Source: Paraphoma chrysanthemicola (lineage: Eukaryota > Ascomycota > Dothideomycetes > Pleosporales > Phaeosphaeriaceae). Taken from it: DNA of 64,000 nucleotides. The stretch is taken from positions 1,116,001 to 1,180,000 of the forward strand of contig JAGMWG010000013.1 of assembly GCA_020744225.1 (NCBI GenBank), in the 5' to 3' direction. This document shows, piece by piece, positions 40,870 through 50,720 of the stretch. Position numbers and translations under genes: made by a program. The notes under the pieces are model-generated. The model saw only the letters and a list, made by a program, of their open reading frames with translations. It was not told where the DNA came from and did no database searches. Each line of letters begins with the position of its first letter. The first letter of the stretch is position 1.

Positions 40870-42822
40870 CTACGTAAGATCGGAGTTTTCTGCTAGAGAG
40901 AGATGCCAATCCGCAATTAATTGAAAAGTATGAGTCTTTGCACGCGTCAAGAAATCGTCGGCTGTACCAGTGCGTTTCTCCCCAGGAATCTCAGCGCAAC
41001 TGGAGTACGGCTCTCCACAAAAATTGTCGTTAATGAGCTCAAGTACCCTTTCTCCCGGTCTGTTTGTATTGTCTCCAGAGAGAATAAATGCGAGTCCACC
41101 TGCCAGATGTACTAGGATGTCATCAACCCCAAGCCACATCATAAAAGCAGTCATTTCAAGATCATTCGGTAGAAGCTCTGGAGGAAACCATACTTTTCCG
41201 ACGATCTGGAAATACTTGCTTGCCTCACTAACCTGACGGAGGACAAAGCCGTAACTATACGTTGTAGGCACGATCCAATCATTGACATGTATTGTCGCGC
41301 TTGCAAATGCGCGACAGTGGTCAGATCGATCCACCGCGTGAATGTACACATACGCGGAATCTGTGGCCCGTTCTATCCTCCAGACACTTTCTGATGTGAT
41401 CTGGAAGCCACCTTCCACGATTTGTAACTGCTCCTGTTCTGACTGGTTTGCTAGATGAACTAGGTCCTGGTCCTCAATTTGTGCCGTGGTAACGGTTCTC
41501 TGGCGGCGAGAGTCAATACCTGATATTACTTCCTCCACATCCGAGCCAACCCGAAGCATGTGGATGACTAGCTTAACAAGCTCGCCTATCTCGTTGAAGT
41601 TCATCATAACCTCTTTCGCTAAATTATAGCTGGACTTCTTATAGTCCGGGCGAAGAACACCGTCAACGTTTGCAGCTGCCCGAATCGAAACTCCATCCAG
41701 CGTGAATGTCGTACCGTCGCCCCAGTTCGTTAAGGAGAGGGTGCCGTACACAGTATCCCGCGGATCCTGACAACACCGGTCTTCGCACATGGTAAGCATC
41801 TTTGTTAAGAATAATTGCTGTCGTTCGGACGACTCATCAAGAGTAACTGCTCGCTCGCGGAGCATGTCTTCAAATCCAGCACCGAGACCTGAGCCTCCAT
41901 CATCAAGAAAGCTGAGCACATCATTCCATCGCGCTCTACTCAAGTAATCCTTGCCGGCTCCTAACGCCGTGAGTTTGCGCAGTAGGATAGGTGGCTCCTG
42001 GCCTGCCGCAATCTCATCTCGATGCTGGAAAAACCATTGAGCTTTTGCATCGAACCACCAGAAAAGAATTGTGGGAAGCGAAAGCTCGTCAAGATCGCAT
42101 AGGATGACTATGTGACGAGCAACAAACAATTCCTGCAGGATCCAGATCCGCCAGAAATACGGCCGTCGAGCGAAAGCATCAAGAGCCTCATAAAGTCGTA
42201 CTATGTCCTCGTCTGCGAGGGCCTCCAGCCAGTGCTCACTATGCCAGAGTGTCCAGCCTTTCTCATCTGTCCATTCACGACTTCGGCCGCTGAAGACTGC
42301 AGATGATTTTCCGTGTGAAGCCAAGTATGTATCGAAACTCTTGAGCGTGTCGGCCATGAACTTGCTGTCATCTTCATGCATGCCAACACAAGATAGTACG
42401 CAATCCGCACGACTGAAAATATCCCCCATCATTGCGACTTGATAACTCTTCTCGGTGTCATTACTTTGGTCGATACAAATTGCGTCCACCCAGTAGTACT
42501 TTGCCGTCTTGAAATGGGCTAATTGTCGCAGCACATTTGCACAATTCTTGCGGACCGTCATCCGTCGACGGTCATTGCTTCTGTCCTTCGAATCCTCGTT
42601 ATCGCTGTTGCATATTGTGATATCTTCTTCGGACGCGGAATCTCCCCATGTATACGAAACCGCATGATAGGTTGGTGCGTCAAGCAACGGAACAGAGATG
42701 AGTGAGATTTGAATGTCAGCGACGCCTGCCCCACCACAAGCGAAGAGGATAAGAAGCCGAATGTGCGTCGCAGGGTTGGGAAGGATAGGGAGAAAGCCCT
42801 CGTTTCCCGTATTGATCTGCAT
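40870..42822 (-). CDS. HET-domain protein 2
   Basis: Single exon, about 650 residues from the first ATG at 42822; the frame is open to 42918 without an ATG. The HET domain is clear: LLDAPTYHAVSYTWGD, NCANVLRQLAHF, YYWVDAICIDQSNDTEKSYQ, MMGDIFSRADCVLSCVGMHE and RPYFWRIWILQELFVARHIV. The region after about residue 330 has the usual bipartite layout, with a second conserved block (CCQDPRDTVYGTLSLTN, followed by LRPDYKKS). HET proteins mediate heterokaryon incompatibility cell death. This copy resembles the ankyrin-free HET-6/TOL-like class in length. It is intact although its flanks are decayed (AT-rich tract and two pseudogenes). Confidence 0.87.
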   Translation of the reverse strand: MQINTGNEGFLPILPNPATHIRLLILFACGGAGVADIQISLISVPLLDAPTYHAVSYTWGDSASEEDITICNSDNEDSKDRSNDRRRMTVRKNCANVLRQLAHFKTAKYYWVDAICIDQSNDTEKSYQVAMMGDIFSRADCVLSCVGMHEDDSKFMADTLKSFDTYLASHGKSSAVFSGRSREWTDEKGWTLWHSEHWLEALADEDIVRLYEALDAFARRPYFWRIWILQELFVARHIVILCDLDELSLPTILFWWFDAKAQWFFQHRDEIAAGQEPPILLRKLTALGAGKDYLSRARWNDVLSFLDDGGSGLGAGFEDMLRERAVTLDESSERQQLFLTKMLTMCEDRCCQDPRDTVYGTLSLTNWGDGTTFTLDGVSIRAAANVDGVLRPDYKKSSYNLAKEVMMNFNEIGELVKLVIHMLRVGSDVEEVISGIDSRRQRTVTTAQIEDQDLVHLANQSEQEQLQIVEGGFQITSESVWRIERATDSAYVYIHAVDRSDHCRAFASATIHVNDWIVPTTYSYGFVLRQVSEASKYFQIVGKVWFPPELLPNDLEMTAFMMWLGVDDILVHLAGGLAFILSGDNTNRPGERVLELINDNFCGEPYSSCAEIPGEKRTGTADDFLTRAKTHTFQLIADWHLSLAENSDLT

Positions 42823-43321
42823 GTGATTGATTTTGGATTGTATATCATCGGTGCCGCGTGTATAGAATACCACGTTTAACTTACATGGATTGTTAAACTT
42901 GATGTTTGCTGATGACAAATACTAGCCCCTCAATGAGCAGAACCATCGCTGCGCTTGACCAATGAAAATAAGCGGAGCGACAAGGCGGCCAACGGCTCGG
43001 AGAATGCGATTCCCTGGGCCTTCAGATTCCACGCAAGCCAATAAACTAACTTACGCTCATTAACATCATATATTTAGAAGATAACAGAGAAAGAAATAAG
43101 CTTTAGTTCGGAGTGCTGGAAGAATCTTAACAATACCCAGTCCAGAGACCGCAAAGCCATGGATGCTTGCGATAGAGATGGAAACGCTCAGGTATGTTAA
43201 CTCGCCCTAAGCGTTTGGCGGCATAGAGCTGCTGTTCTTCATGACACTAGAACTGCAGCGTATCAACGAACCGCTGAACAACCAAATCGTTAGTCTTAGG
43301 CATGTCGACATGTCGATGTTT
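42823..43321. other. Intergenic, HET gene promoter
   Basis: Contains a further AT-rich patch near 43030-43120. Nothing else recognised. Confidence 0.4.
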
Positions 43322-44685
43322 TCATGGAACTTCATCTCCTATTTTATGTCTCCCTGGATGAAGTGGGTGGCATCTGTGAGCCGCTGAAAGCCAAAGTCTA
43401 CCTCGTGGCGAAGCATGTGGTGAATGGCGAGGAATAGTGTAGCCACAAATGCAAGCGGCAAAGTAACCTCTTTCGTCGTGAACATGTCCCGGAGCCACGA
43501 CCGAACTCATCTTCCACTGGCGGGCGCGAAGCAACTGGCTCGATAGTGCGACAGTAGTAGAAGAACTCCGGCAGCATTTCTAGGGGCGAAATCTTATCCT
43601 CTTTGAACTTGTCCCGATTAGTCTTGCCATCTCGATCCGAATGCGGCTCGTAGAAGCCGTAGATACCGTGCTTCATCTCGGGTGTAGGATTAACTTTGAG
43701 GACGTCGCAGAAAGCAGTAAGAAGCCGTGATGCCTACCAAAACAATTCGTACATTTTGAAGTTGATGTCGTCTCCGGGTCGAACTCTGTGGGCCTCTGAA
43801 GTACCAGCAGCGAGACATTGGGCTGCATAGTAGACCTGCAACATACGGTGAGCTTCTCTATGCTTGGTAAAGGTTCCTTTCAGGTCGTCGGTCATGGACC
43901 GTGCGAGGTCCACAGCAGTATTGGTGGTGATTGAAGCAGCGACAAGGTCATGCATCCCACTCTTATATCCGGCCCACGCAGTCGATACTTCAGAGCGTAG
44001 TCTGCCGAGGTCATGCAGGAGAAGGTATAAGGCGAAAAGCTCTTTTCGATATCATTGGTACGTTCGGCTTTGTACGTAGGCTCAACATGAGCCTGCGATT
44101 CTGTAGCGGCTGGTAGATTGCTGGTGGTTGCTTCGGGGGTTTCTGAGGGTTCTTCTAGCTCCAAGTGCTCAAACATGTTGACAATCTCCCCTGCGGTCTG
44201 GGGTTGTGCCGGTGACAGGCGATCCTTGGGCAGCCTCGGTTCCAGAATGGCACGAACCTTTTTGAGGATGTCGAGGAAGAACCTGTGCGAGTCATCTGAT
44301 TTTCGCTTCTCCGCTGTGTCATCCAGTATGTTTGAGACATCATTCGAATAAGATTGACGCAAGGTAATAGTAAGCTCGAGGAGTGACGCGAGCTTAACAG
44401 GTACAGTAACCGGCAGTACCTTCCCAGCGATGAAGTCGGCCAAAGCAATCCATTCTTTGGTAGCAACGGTATAAGTAGGTCGTCCGCTCCCTTCAACGCT
44501 AGGCTTCTTCAGAGCCTTCCCCTTGGATGGCGCGTTACCATTCTTCCGAGCGGTTGAAGCCAGCCATTGCGCGATTGAGTCCCTGGCGTCTCATTAATGT
44601 GAGTGCCATGACCTGTCTGGATGAATCTATGTATGGGTTTTGTACTTCTGATACATGCTCAGGGGATTTTGGGCAAGCCGGGCAT
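43322..44685 (-). pseudogene. DUF6604-family protein pseudogene
   Basis: Successive - strand frames carry the DUF6604 order seen in fungal STAND-associated proteins: an N-terminal MYQKYKTHT near 44650, SIAQWLASTARKNG, TYTVATKEWIALADFIAGK, LFHDILKK-like FFLDILKKVRAILEPRL, AERTNDIEKSF, LLLHDLGRLRSEVSTAWAGY, TTNTAVDLARSMTDDLKGTF, GDDINFKMYE, HGIYGFYEPHSDRDGKTNRD, and FTTKEVTLPLAFVATLFLAI. Disruptions are: a shift near 44660; a shift at the T run near 44040; an in-frame TAG near 43734 just after YELFW; another shift near 43500; and TAG at about 43342. With this many lesions it is most likely non-functional. It is truncated before the downstream part normally present. Confidence 0.68.
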
Positions 44686-45232
44686 TTTGAAGGCGAATTG
44701 ATGTTCTGCTGTGCGGCGCAACAGCATTCTGTGGAATCGCAGCTGCTCATGTAGGTCCTGTTCGGACCGGGCAATCTTGGTTCATGTGTGACAGATACAA
44801 GAAGAGCAATTGTGAGCGGTCAAGCACATGGACAAGCCGATGTGTGGAGCTAGTCTTAATCTAGCAGCGCTAATGCCTTGGTCCGGTTCCTGTGTTGGGA
44901 CAGCAGCCATCCGCGATTGTTGTCGTCAAGACAAGGCGACGTGCATTCAGCTCTGTTTCATCTTCGTAATAGCGGTGAGAACCATGTCCAGTAAGGATGA
45001 TGACAACCGAACAAAGCTGGTTGTGCCGCCTGAGGGCCGAAGTAACACTTGAATTTAGTGTATCTTGAATGTACTCAATCGCCACTACAGCCTTCTTCAC
45101 AGTGCAAATGTAGCAGCCTAGAAATCCCCAGTACCCCATGAACTTCCCGCTGAAAATGTAGACGCATGCGAGCGTATTCGTCTCCCATCATATCTTTCAA
45201 TCTGCAGTAATTCGTCTGCAAGTCCAACAACG
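44686..45232. other. Intergenic
   Basis: Upstream flank of the DUF6604 relic and downstream flank of the dehydrogenase. No feature recognised. Confidence 0.4.
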
Positions 45233-46351
45233 CTACAACTTCCCCGGCTTAACAATAATCGGCTCAGACACCTCTCCTTTCAAAAACTCCGCCAAATGCT
45301 CCGCCGACTCTTTATACCACGCCGGAATCACAACTTCGTCAGCGTACCCCAGATGCGGGCTGAGTACAGCACACCCAGCGCCGTTCTCGCCCCACTTTGT
45401 GTGTCTCCACGGACTATCCGGCGGCAACGGTTCCTCTTGAAACACGTCTAGCCCAACGCCACGGATACGTCCGTTCTTGACGGCCTCGTACATGGCCTCT
45501 TCATCTATCAATCCGCCCCGCGAAGTGTTGACTAATGAAGCTGTGGACTTCATCGCTGCGATTTCTTCCCTGCCGACGATTCCCCGAGACCGGTCGGAGA
45601 GGACGTAATGTACCGAGACGAAGTCAGCGCGGCGGAACAGATCGAGCTTCGACTCTACTGTAGTGATGGATGGAGCTTTTGCCACTTCGTCAAAGGGAGT
45701 CAGGCCGATTTCTGCGGCTTTTGTATTGGCGGCGTCCTGTGTTAAACTGGACGACCATGCGATGACTTTCATTCCGAATCCAAGGATCGCCATGCGTGCT
45801 ACCAGACTCCCGATGCGACCCAGACCTAGGATTCCTAGTGTCTTTCCTGCGAGGCTGGAGGTCATGCGCGTTTGCCAGCCACCGGCTGCCAGCGTCTTGC
45901 TATTATGCGGGACATCCTTGGCGATGGCGAGAATGAGCGCGAGAGTTTGCTCTGCAGTAAATTGGAGTCCAGCAGGGAGCAGTTTCAATTGCGATGGCGG
46001 GATTTTCGGGATGTGTCTGGCACCCGTTCCTATTACCGTGATACCTCGCTCGTGACATGTCTTAGTATCGATGGCAGCATTTCCTGCACCGGTGGTAAGA
46101 ATCAGTTTGAGTCGGGGGAGATTATTCAGAACAGTGGCGGGGAAGGCTGTTCTTTCGCGCATAGTTGAGATTGCGTCAAAGTCTTGCAGGCGGTGGATAA
46201 GGGCGGCTCGCTGATCATCCCTTTTGGCTTGCAATGTGTCTGGAAATGATTCGATCTCGATCTCATGGTTAGGGAATTGCTGAAGAAAGATTTCAGGAGC
46301 AATGTTTTGATAGTCGTCCAAGATTGCAAGTCGCAACTTTGTAGGGGCCAT
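45233..46351 (-). CDS. D-isomer-specific 2-hydroxyacid dehydrogenase
   Basis: Single exon, 372 residues. The substrate domain starts LRLAILDDYQNIA and has MRERTAFP. The NAD domain carries GILGLGRIGSLVARMA (GxGxxG), followed by FGMKVIAWSSSLT. The catalytic Arg lies in NTSRGGLIDEEA, the Glu in DVFQEEPLP and the His in SPHLGY, so the Arg-Glu-His set is complete. The enzyme reduces a 2-oxo acid to a D-2-hydroxy acid with NAD(P)H; the substrate is not predictable. A slightly long insert (about 115-125, IPKIPPSQLKLLPAG) precedes the FTAEQTLAL helix. There is no signal peptide. Confidence 0.9.
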   Translation of the reverse strand: MAPTKLRLAILDDYQNIAPEIFLQQFPNHEIEIESFPDTLQAKRDDQRAALIHRLQDFDAISTMRERTAFPATVLNNLPRLKLILTTGAGNAAIDTKTCHERGITVIGTGARHIPKIPPSQLKLLPAGLQFTAEQTLALILAIAKDVPHNSKTLAAGGWQTRMTSSLAGKTLGILGLGRIGSLVARMAILGFGMKVIAWSSSLTQDAANTKAAEIGLTPFDEVAKAPSITTVESKLDLFRRADFVSVHYVLSDRSRGIVGREEIAAMKSTASLVNTSRGGLIDEEAMYEAVKNGRIRGVGLDVFQEEPLPPDSPWRHTKWGENGAGCAVLSPHLGYADEVVIPAWYKESAEHLAEFLKGEVSEPIIVKPGKL

Positions 46352-46636
46352 GGTGGGCTGAGCTTATTCACGTGGATACAGTCCGGCTTGATGTTGGGGT
46401 TATACCGAGAAGATGCAGTGACTGTACGTGGATCCTCCTAGTCATCCAATAAGTTAGAACTGAATCAAGGACTGTGATGCTGTTATGTAGTTGCTGATTA
46501 ATTGCGATCAGAGAAGTTACGTTCGGAGTTAGTTCGTGCGATGATGCAATATGCGGGGTGAGCGGGGAGCGACTTCCCCAAACAGATCTCCAACAGCATA
46601 GTGTATTCGAGATCGCATGCATTTACGATCAACTTC

Positions 46637-49276
46637 CTACTTCCCATAACCGCCCCAATCCACAACCCTCTTCTCAACATTTTTCCCCTCAACCTCAATC
46701 TTGACGCTGCCCTCGCCGTCCCAGTCGACGTCAACATCCATTTCCTCTCCCGGCCAAAGCGTAACGTAATTCTCACTCCACGTAACAGGAACCACATCGT
46801 CTCCTTTCTCATCCACCAGATTCAACCTTACAAACACAGCCGGAATCTTACTCTTGTTCTCCAGCCGCACTTTGCCTGCTTGAACACTAGCTGACAGATC
46901 TGCTTTCGGCGTATCATTGAGGGACTGGAAGTTCGAAAACTTGGTAACGGGAGTATGGTACCACGTGGAATTGTCCCAGTCCAAGACATCGAGAGTGGGA
47001 GCGAGCCAGTAGACGTTTCTGCTCAGAAGTTTATTTTGGTCTTTGAGTTGCAGGCGGAGAAGCACGACGTCAGTCGCGTTCGCGAGTCCAGGCACGCTAG
47101 TAACTTTGTGCGCAGAGTTGAAGTCTGTATGAGTGTCCACGCTCTTCTTTGCGAGTATCTTCCCATCTAGACCGAGGACTTCTACATCAACAGTCCGGGC
47201 CTTGTCTTTTGGTGCATTTGAAGCGAGTCGACGATCAACCAGGTACACGCTCTGGTCTTGGTAGTCAAACACAACGTGTTGTAGTTTCGATAATGCAGCT
47301 TTTGCGCCATAGTACGATCCGGCAGGATGCAAGTAGTAGTCGAACAGGTTCCAGTGTAGACTTGGCCACGCGTTGTTAAGCATCCAGTATATCAAGCCTG
47401 TCGCAGGTCGTGCAAGTGAGCTGGCCCAGCGAGATGTGTATGCTTCGAGTTGCGATTTTGTGGCTTCGTAGTCCATCATTTGTGCATTGAGCAGATACGA
47501 AGATAGCTCCTTGGGTGCGCCATGGCGAGCCCACAGTGCGGTGTTGTATATCTCACGGGTATAAAAGGACGAGACGTTTGTAGACATGTGATACAGCCCC
47601 TTGTTTGGCTCCTTCCACAAGTCGTCGAGATCCGAATCGGAGAGAAACTTGCGCAGAGAACCGGCCTCAGGCGTTCCGACCCCAGCGCCAAGTTCGCTGC
47701 CGAATCCACCTGCGCTTCCAAGTCGTTGCTCGGGATCGTACCAGTAGTTTGGTGGTACCCAGTCGTATGGACCATCCATTTTCATTCCGCCGTTCCCGAT
47801 GAGATCCGGGGCGCCGCGCTGGCTGGCCGAGCTTAGGACAGGAATATTCCAGTTGAATACTTTGAGTGCTTCAACATATAATTTGGTGGCGCGGTCATCA
47901 GGCCAGAAGTCGCTGCCAATCAGGAACCCGAGCATACTCGGATGAGATTGCATAAGTTCAGCTTCATGGCGCATGGATAGATTGGAGATACTATAGTCCG
48001 CATCGGTCCACTTCTCGCCACTTCCTTCATCATTGTAAGCCCAGCCTTCCCATTTGTCGCAGCACTCCCAGCCGGCGAGCAGCATGATACCCATTTCGTC
48101 TGCAAGCTCGTAGAGTCGAGGATGTTCCTGCTTGCCTTCAAGACGGACAGTATTCAGGCCCATATCGAGCACATACTGGAATTGTGTTCGCAACTTTGCT
48201 TCGTCGAATCGTAGGAAAATGTCGGAAGTGTAACCGGCACCTAGCACTTGGAAGCGCTCATTATTGACATAAAAGGTGGTATCGTTGTGAGTCGTGTTTA
48301 GAGTCGAGGACACGGTACGAATGCCGAACTTGGTATCAGGAGTGTAGTCGGAGAAGTCATCTTGCCCACGAACGGTTGCGTTACATTGGACGCTGTATAA
48401 TGGCTGCTCGCCCCACTGCTTCGGCCACCAAATCTGCGGATGGTTGACTTTGGCTTTGACTTCGAGTCCCGACTGTTCGCCAGGCGCTAGGTCAAAGCCG
48501 CTTTTTGGTGCACCCGTGCGATATCCTTGAGAGTCATGCACGAAACAGTCGAGATAGCCCGTGGCAGAGGCATTCTTGGCAAGATTCTTGACATCGAGGT
48601 AAACATATATGGATCCATCAAGTGTAGTCGTAATCCTAGGGGTGCTCAAGCTGACCTGGCCGGTCCTCTTCAATTCGATATCTCGCCATACGCCGGTTCC
48701 ATTATCAGCTGGGTACGGATTCCAGTCGACAAAGCCAAGTGCGAAATCGCGATTGTAGTTTGTCGGATATGCGCTGACGAGTAGGACATTCTTGTCAGAC
48801 TTAAGAAGCTCTGAAACGTCATATTCTAGTCCGACATAAGCGCCAGCTTGTTCATCTTTTGTTGCAAGCTGATGGCCGTTGAGCCATATGTCTGCGCGTG
48901 AGCTGATGCCGTTTGTGCGCAGCGTATAGTAGTCTGAGGTATTACTGGAGGGGCCACGCAAATCTTCGCTGCGGTAGTACCACGGCACTCGAAATTGCTC
49001 CAAGTCAACGCTTTGCAGGTTTGTGGAGTAAAAGAGGTCGTGCTCGTCATAAACACCATTCGCGATCAATGTTGACATCAAGGTGCCTTTCGACCCGATT
49101 TTGTGCCAAGCAGATGTGTCAATGCCGGAAAGTGAGAGTTTCGTCGTGTCATCACCGGCGCTGGCAGAAGAGAGAACTTCCCAGGATGTAATCGGCTTGA
49201 ACGGATCGGCGGCTGCGAATGGGACCAGGGCTAGATTTGCGAGCAATACTAACGATGCGGACGGTATTGACGCCAT
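46637..49276 (-). CDS. Secreted GH2 exo-beta-D-glucosaminidase-like enzyme
   Basis: Single exon, about 879 residues from ATG 49276, which begins a signal peptide (SASLVLLANLALVPFAAAD). The frame upstream to 49363 lacks features. The sugar-binding domain has RADIWLNGHQL, the immunoglobulin-like domain follows, and the barrel carries LDMGLNTVRLEGKQEHPRL, LGFLIGSDFWPDD and GGFGSELGAGVGTP. The latter two fit the exo-glucosaminidase (chitosan-degrading) GH2 branch rather than beta-galactosidase or mannosidase. It would release glucosamine from the non-reducing end of chitosan oligosaccharides, outside the cell. Many NxS/T sites agree with secretion. It lies 285 bp upstream of the dehydrogenase gene on the same strand. 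Confidence 0.87.
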   Translation of the reverse strand: MASIPSASLVLLANLALVPFAAADPFKPITSWEVLSSASAGDDTTKLSLSGIDTSAWHKIGSKGTLMSTLIANGVYDEHDLFYSTNLQSVDLEQFRVPWYYRSEDLRGPSSNTSDYYTLRTNGISSRADIWLNGHQLATKDEQAGAYVGLEYDVSELLKSDKNVLLVSAYPTNYNRDFALGFVDWNPYPADNGTGVWRDIELKRTGQVSLSTPRITTTLDGSIYVYLDVKNLAKNASATGYLDCFVHDSQGYRTGAPKSGFDLAPGEQSGLEVKAKVNHPQIWWPKQWGEQPLYSVQCNATVRGQDDFSDYTPDTKFGIRTVSSTLNTTHNDTTFYVNNERFQVLGAGYTSDIFLRFDEAKLRTQFQYVLDMGLNTVRLEGKQEHPRLYELADEMGIMLLAGWECCDKWEGWAYNDEGSGEKWTDADYSISNLSMRHEAELMQSHPSMLGFLIGSDFWPDDRATKLYVEALKVFNWNIPVLSSASQRGAPDLIGNGGMKMDGPYDWVPPNYWYDPEQRLGSAGGFGSELGAGVGTPEAGSLRKFLSDSDLDDLWKEPNKGLYHMSTNVSSFYTREIYNTALWARHGAPKELSSYLLNAQMMDYEATKSQLEAYTSRWASSLARPATGLIYWMLNNAWPSLHWNLFDYYLHPAGSYYGAKAALSKLQHVVFDYQDQSVYLVDRRLASNAPKDKARTVDVEVLGLDGKILAKKSVDTHTDFNSAHKVTSVPGLANATDVVLLRLQLKDQNKLLSRNVYWLAPTLDVLDWDNSTWYHTPVTKFSNFQSLNDTPKADLSASVQAGKVRLENKSKIPAVFVRLNLVDEKGDDVVPVTWSENYVTLWPGEEMDVDVDWDGEGSVKIEVEGKNVEKRVVDWGGYGK

Positions 49277-49814
49277 TTTTGTGGAAGCCCCAGACATTCG
49301 TTGGCGAAGACAGGACCTCAAGGTGGGAGCAACATGAATAGATGTTGTACTTGCTGAGATCATGTACCATTGCGTAGTGGACGCAGTGTAACCTCAGGAA
49401 GAAAAGCGCGGCCATCCGACGGAACACTAATGTGGAGCGATCATCCTCATTCGTCAGGTTTTGAGATTTGGCCAGTACAAGACCTTGCATTCGACGCAGA
49501 TATGCAAGGTGCATCGTATTAGAGGTTCTCCGCATGCCAAGGCCGTCCAATTTGGAGGTGGATGGGATGATCAAACCTAAATGAGGAAACGCGTGATCTC
49601 CTGGAACAAAACGAAATAGCTTGAACTCTATGGTCAGGAGTTGAGGGTCACGGATCATTCTGTGAGCAAGTTGCTGCTATTCAATAAGTTAAATGGGTCA
49701 TAGTGTGTCATTGCAGAACGCTTTCAAGTCTATCATGCTGAACAAAACGCCCATCAGTCGTCCATCGAAAGCTCATAGACGTCGTCATAATCATATCTTC
49801 ATGTCGAGGCCTGC
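49277..49814. other. Intergenic
   Basis: Promoter of the GH2 gene and 3' flank of the orphan at 49815. Nothing recognised. Confidence 0.4.
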
Positions 49815-50720
49815 TCACGAGCGCAGCATTGCTGGATGCGGAGATGGCGAGCGACCTCGCAGCGCCGGAGAACTAGGCCGGAGCATGGGGCTCGCTGCAG
49901 CGGACATTGCGTCGAGGCTGAGCTGGCTGATGGCATCAAGGTTGCCCTGGACATCCTCCTCACTCAGGTCCAGCATCAGACGCAGCTCGTTCGCCTTGAG
50001 TTGCTCGCCCAGACCGACCATGAGCTGCTCCTTGTTTGCGCTGCCAGGAATGTCGTGGTAGTACCAACGATAGCCTATGTCGTCGAGCGAATGCGGCTCT
50101 GCCGGAGTGGTGATTTTTGCTTTGACGTGTCGCACATCCATACCAAAGACGCCTGATACGGTGGGCTCAGCGCCTATTCCTCCCAGATGTGGACCTTGCC
50201 GACCGCGCAGCGACTTTGGCACCTTGGCGTCTCGCTCGAGGGGCGTCTCGTTGAGGCGGTTCGAGGCACCTGCATCGTGAAGCTTTGCGCGCTTGAAGGC
50301 GGCATTCTTGAGCTCTGTGATGCCCAAGATGATGTACAGAGGCTTGCCCGCCTTGACCTGCTCGTATATCCACGCCCGCGCCTCCGGATCGCTGCAGACA
50401 GCTTCGAATGCCTGTGTGGGTTGCTGGCTTGTGCGCTGAATCATCTGCTCAGCCCTGACCGAGAGCAAGTTGGGCTGTCTGAATATCCTGCCCAGGTCGA
50501 ACTTGGCGCCATAGTTTGTGATGAAGCGGCCCTCGCTGTCGACCGAGAAGACGTCTTTGTAGCGGAGTTGGATGTGGTAGTCGTTGAGGTCGTCGACTTC
50601 TTCGTGTGCTGCTTGCGAGTAGAAGCCGTCGCGTTCGGGGTGCAGGGGGTGTGTGACCAGCTGGCCCACCGTGAGGAGATCCGCAGGGAGAGGTTTGGGA
50701 AGGAGGCCGTGCTGCACCAT
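49815..50720 (-). CDS. Conserved hypothetical fungal protein
   Basis: Single exon, 301 residues. Visible parts are an N-terminal PLPADLLTVGQLVTHPLHPE, a mixed alpha/beta core (DDLNDYHIQLRYKDVF; AGKPLYIILGITELKNAAF), a YRWYYHDIPGSANKEQLMVG segment, and a Ser/Pro-rich tail with PSSPALRGRSPSP repeats suited to phosphorylation. The start follows directly after a non-coding stretch and gives the full core. No known domain recognised. From memory, similar proteins occur next to NLR-type genes in filamentous fungi, but their function is unknown. Confidence 0.72.
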   Translation of the reverse strand: MVQHGLLPKPLPADLLTVGQLVTHPLHPERDGFYSQAAHEEVDDLNDYHIQLRYKDVFSVDSEGRFITNYGAKFDLGRIFRQPNLLSVRAEQMIQRTSQQPTQAFEAVCSDPEARAWIYEQVKAGKPLYIILGITELKNAAFKRAKLHDAGASNRLNETPLERDAKVPKSLRGRQGPHLGGIGAEPTVSGVFGMDVRHVKAKITTPAEPHSLDDIGYRWYYHDIPGSANKEQLMVGLGEQLKANELRLMLDLSEEDVQGNLDAISQLSLDAMSAAASPMLRPSSPALRGRSPSPHPAMLRS

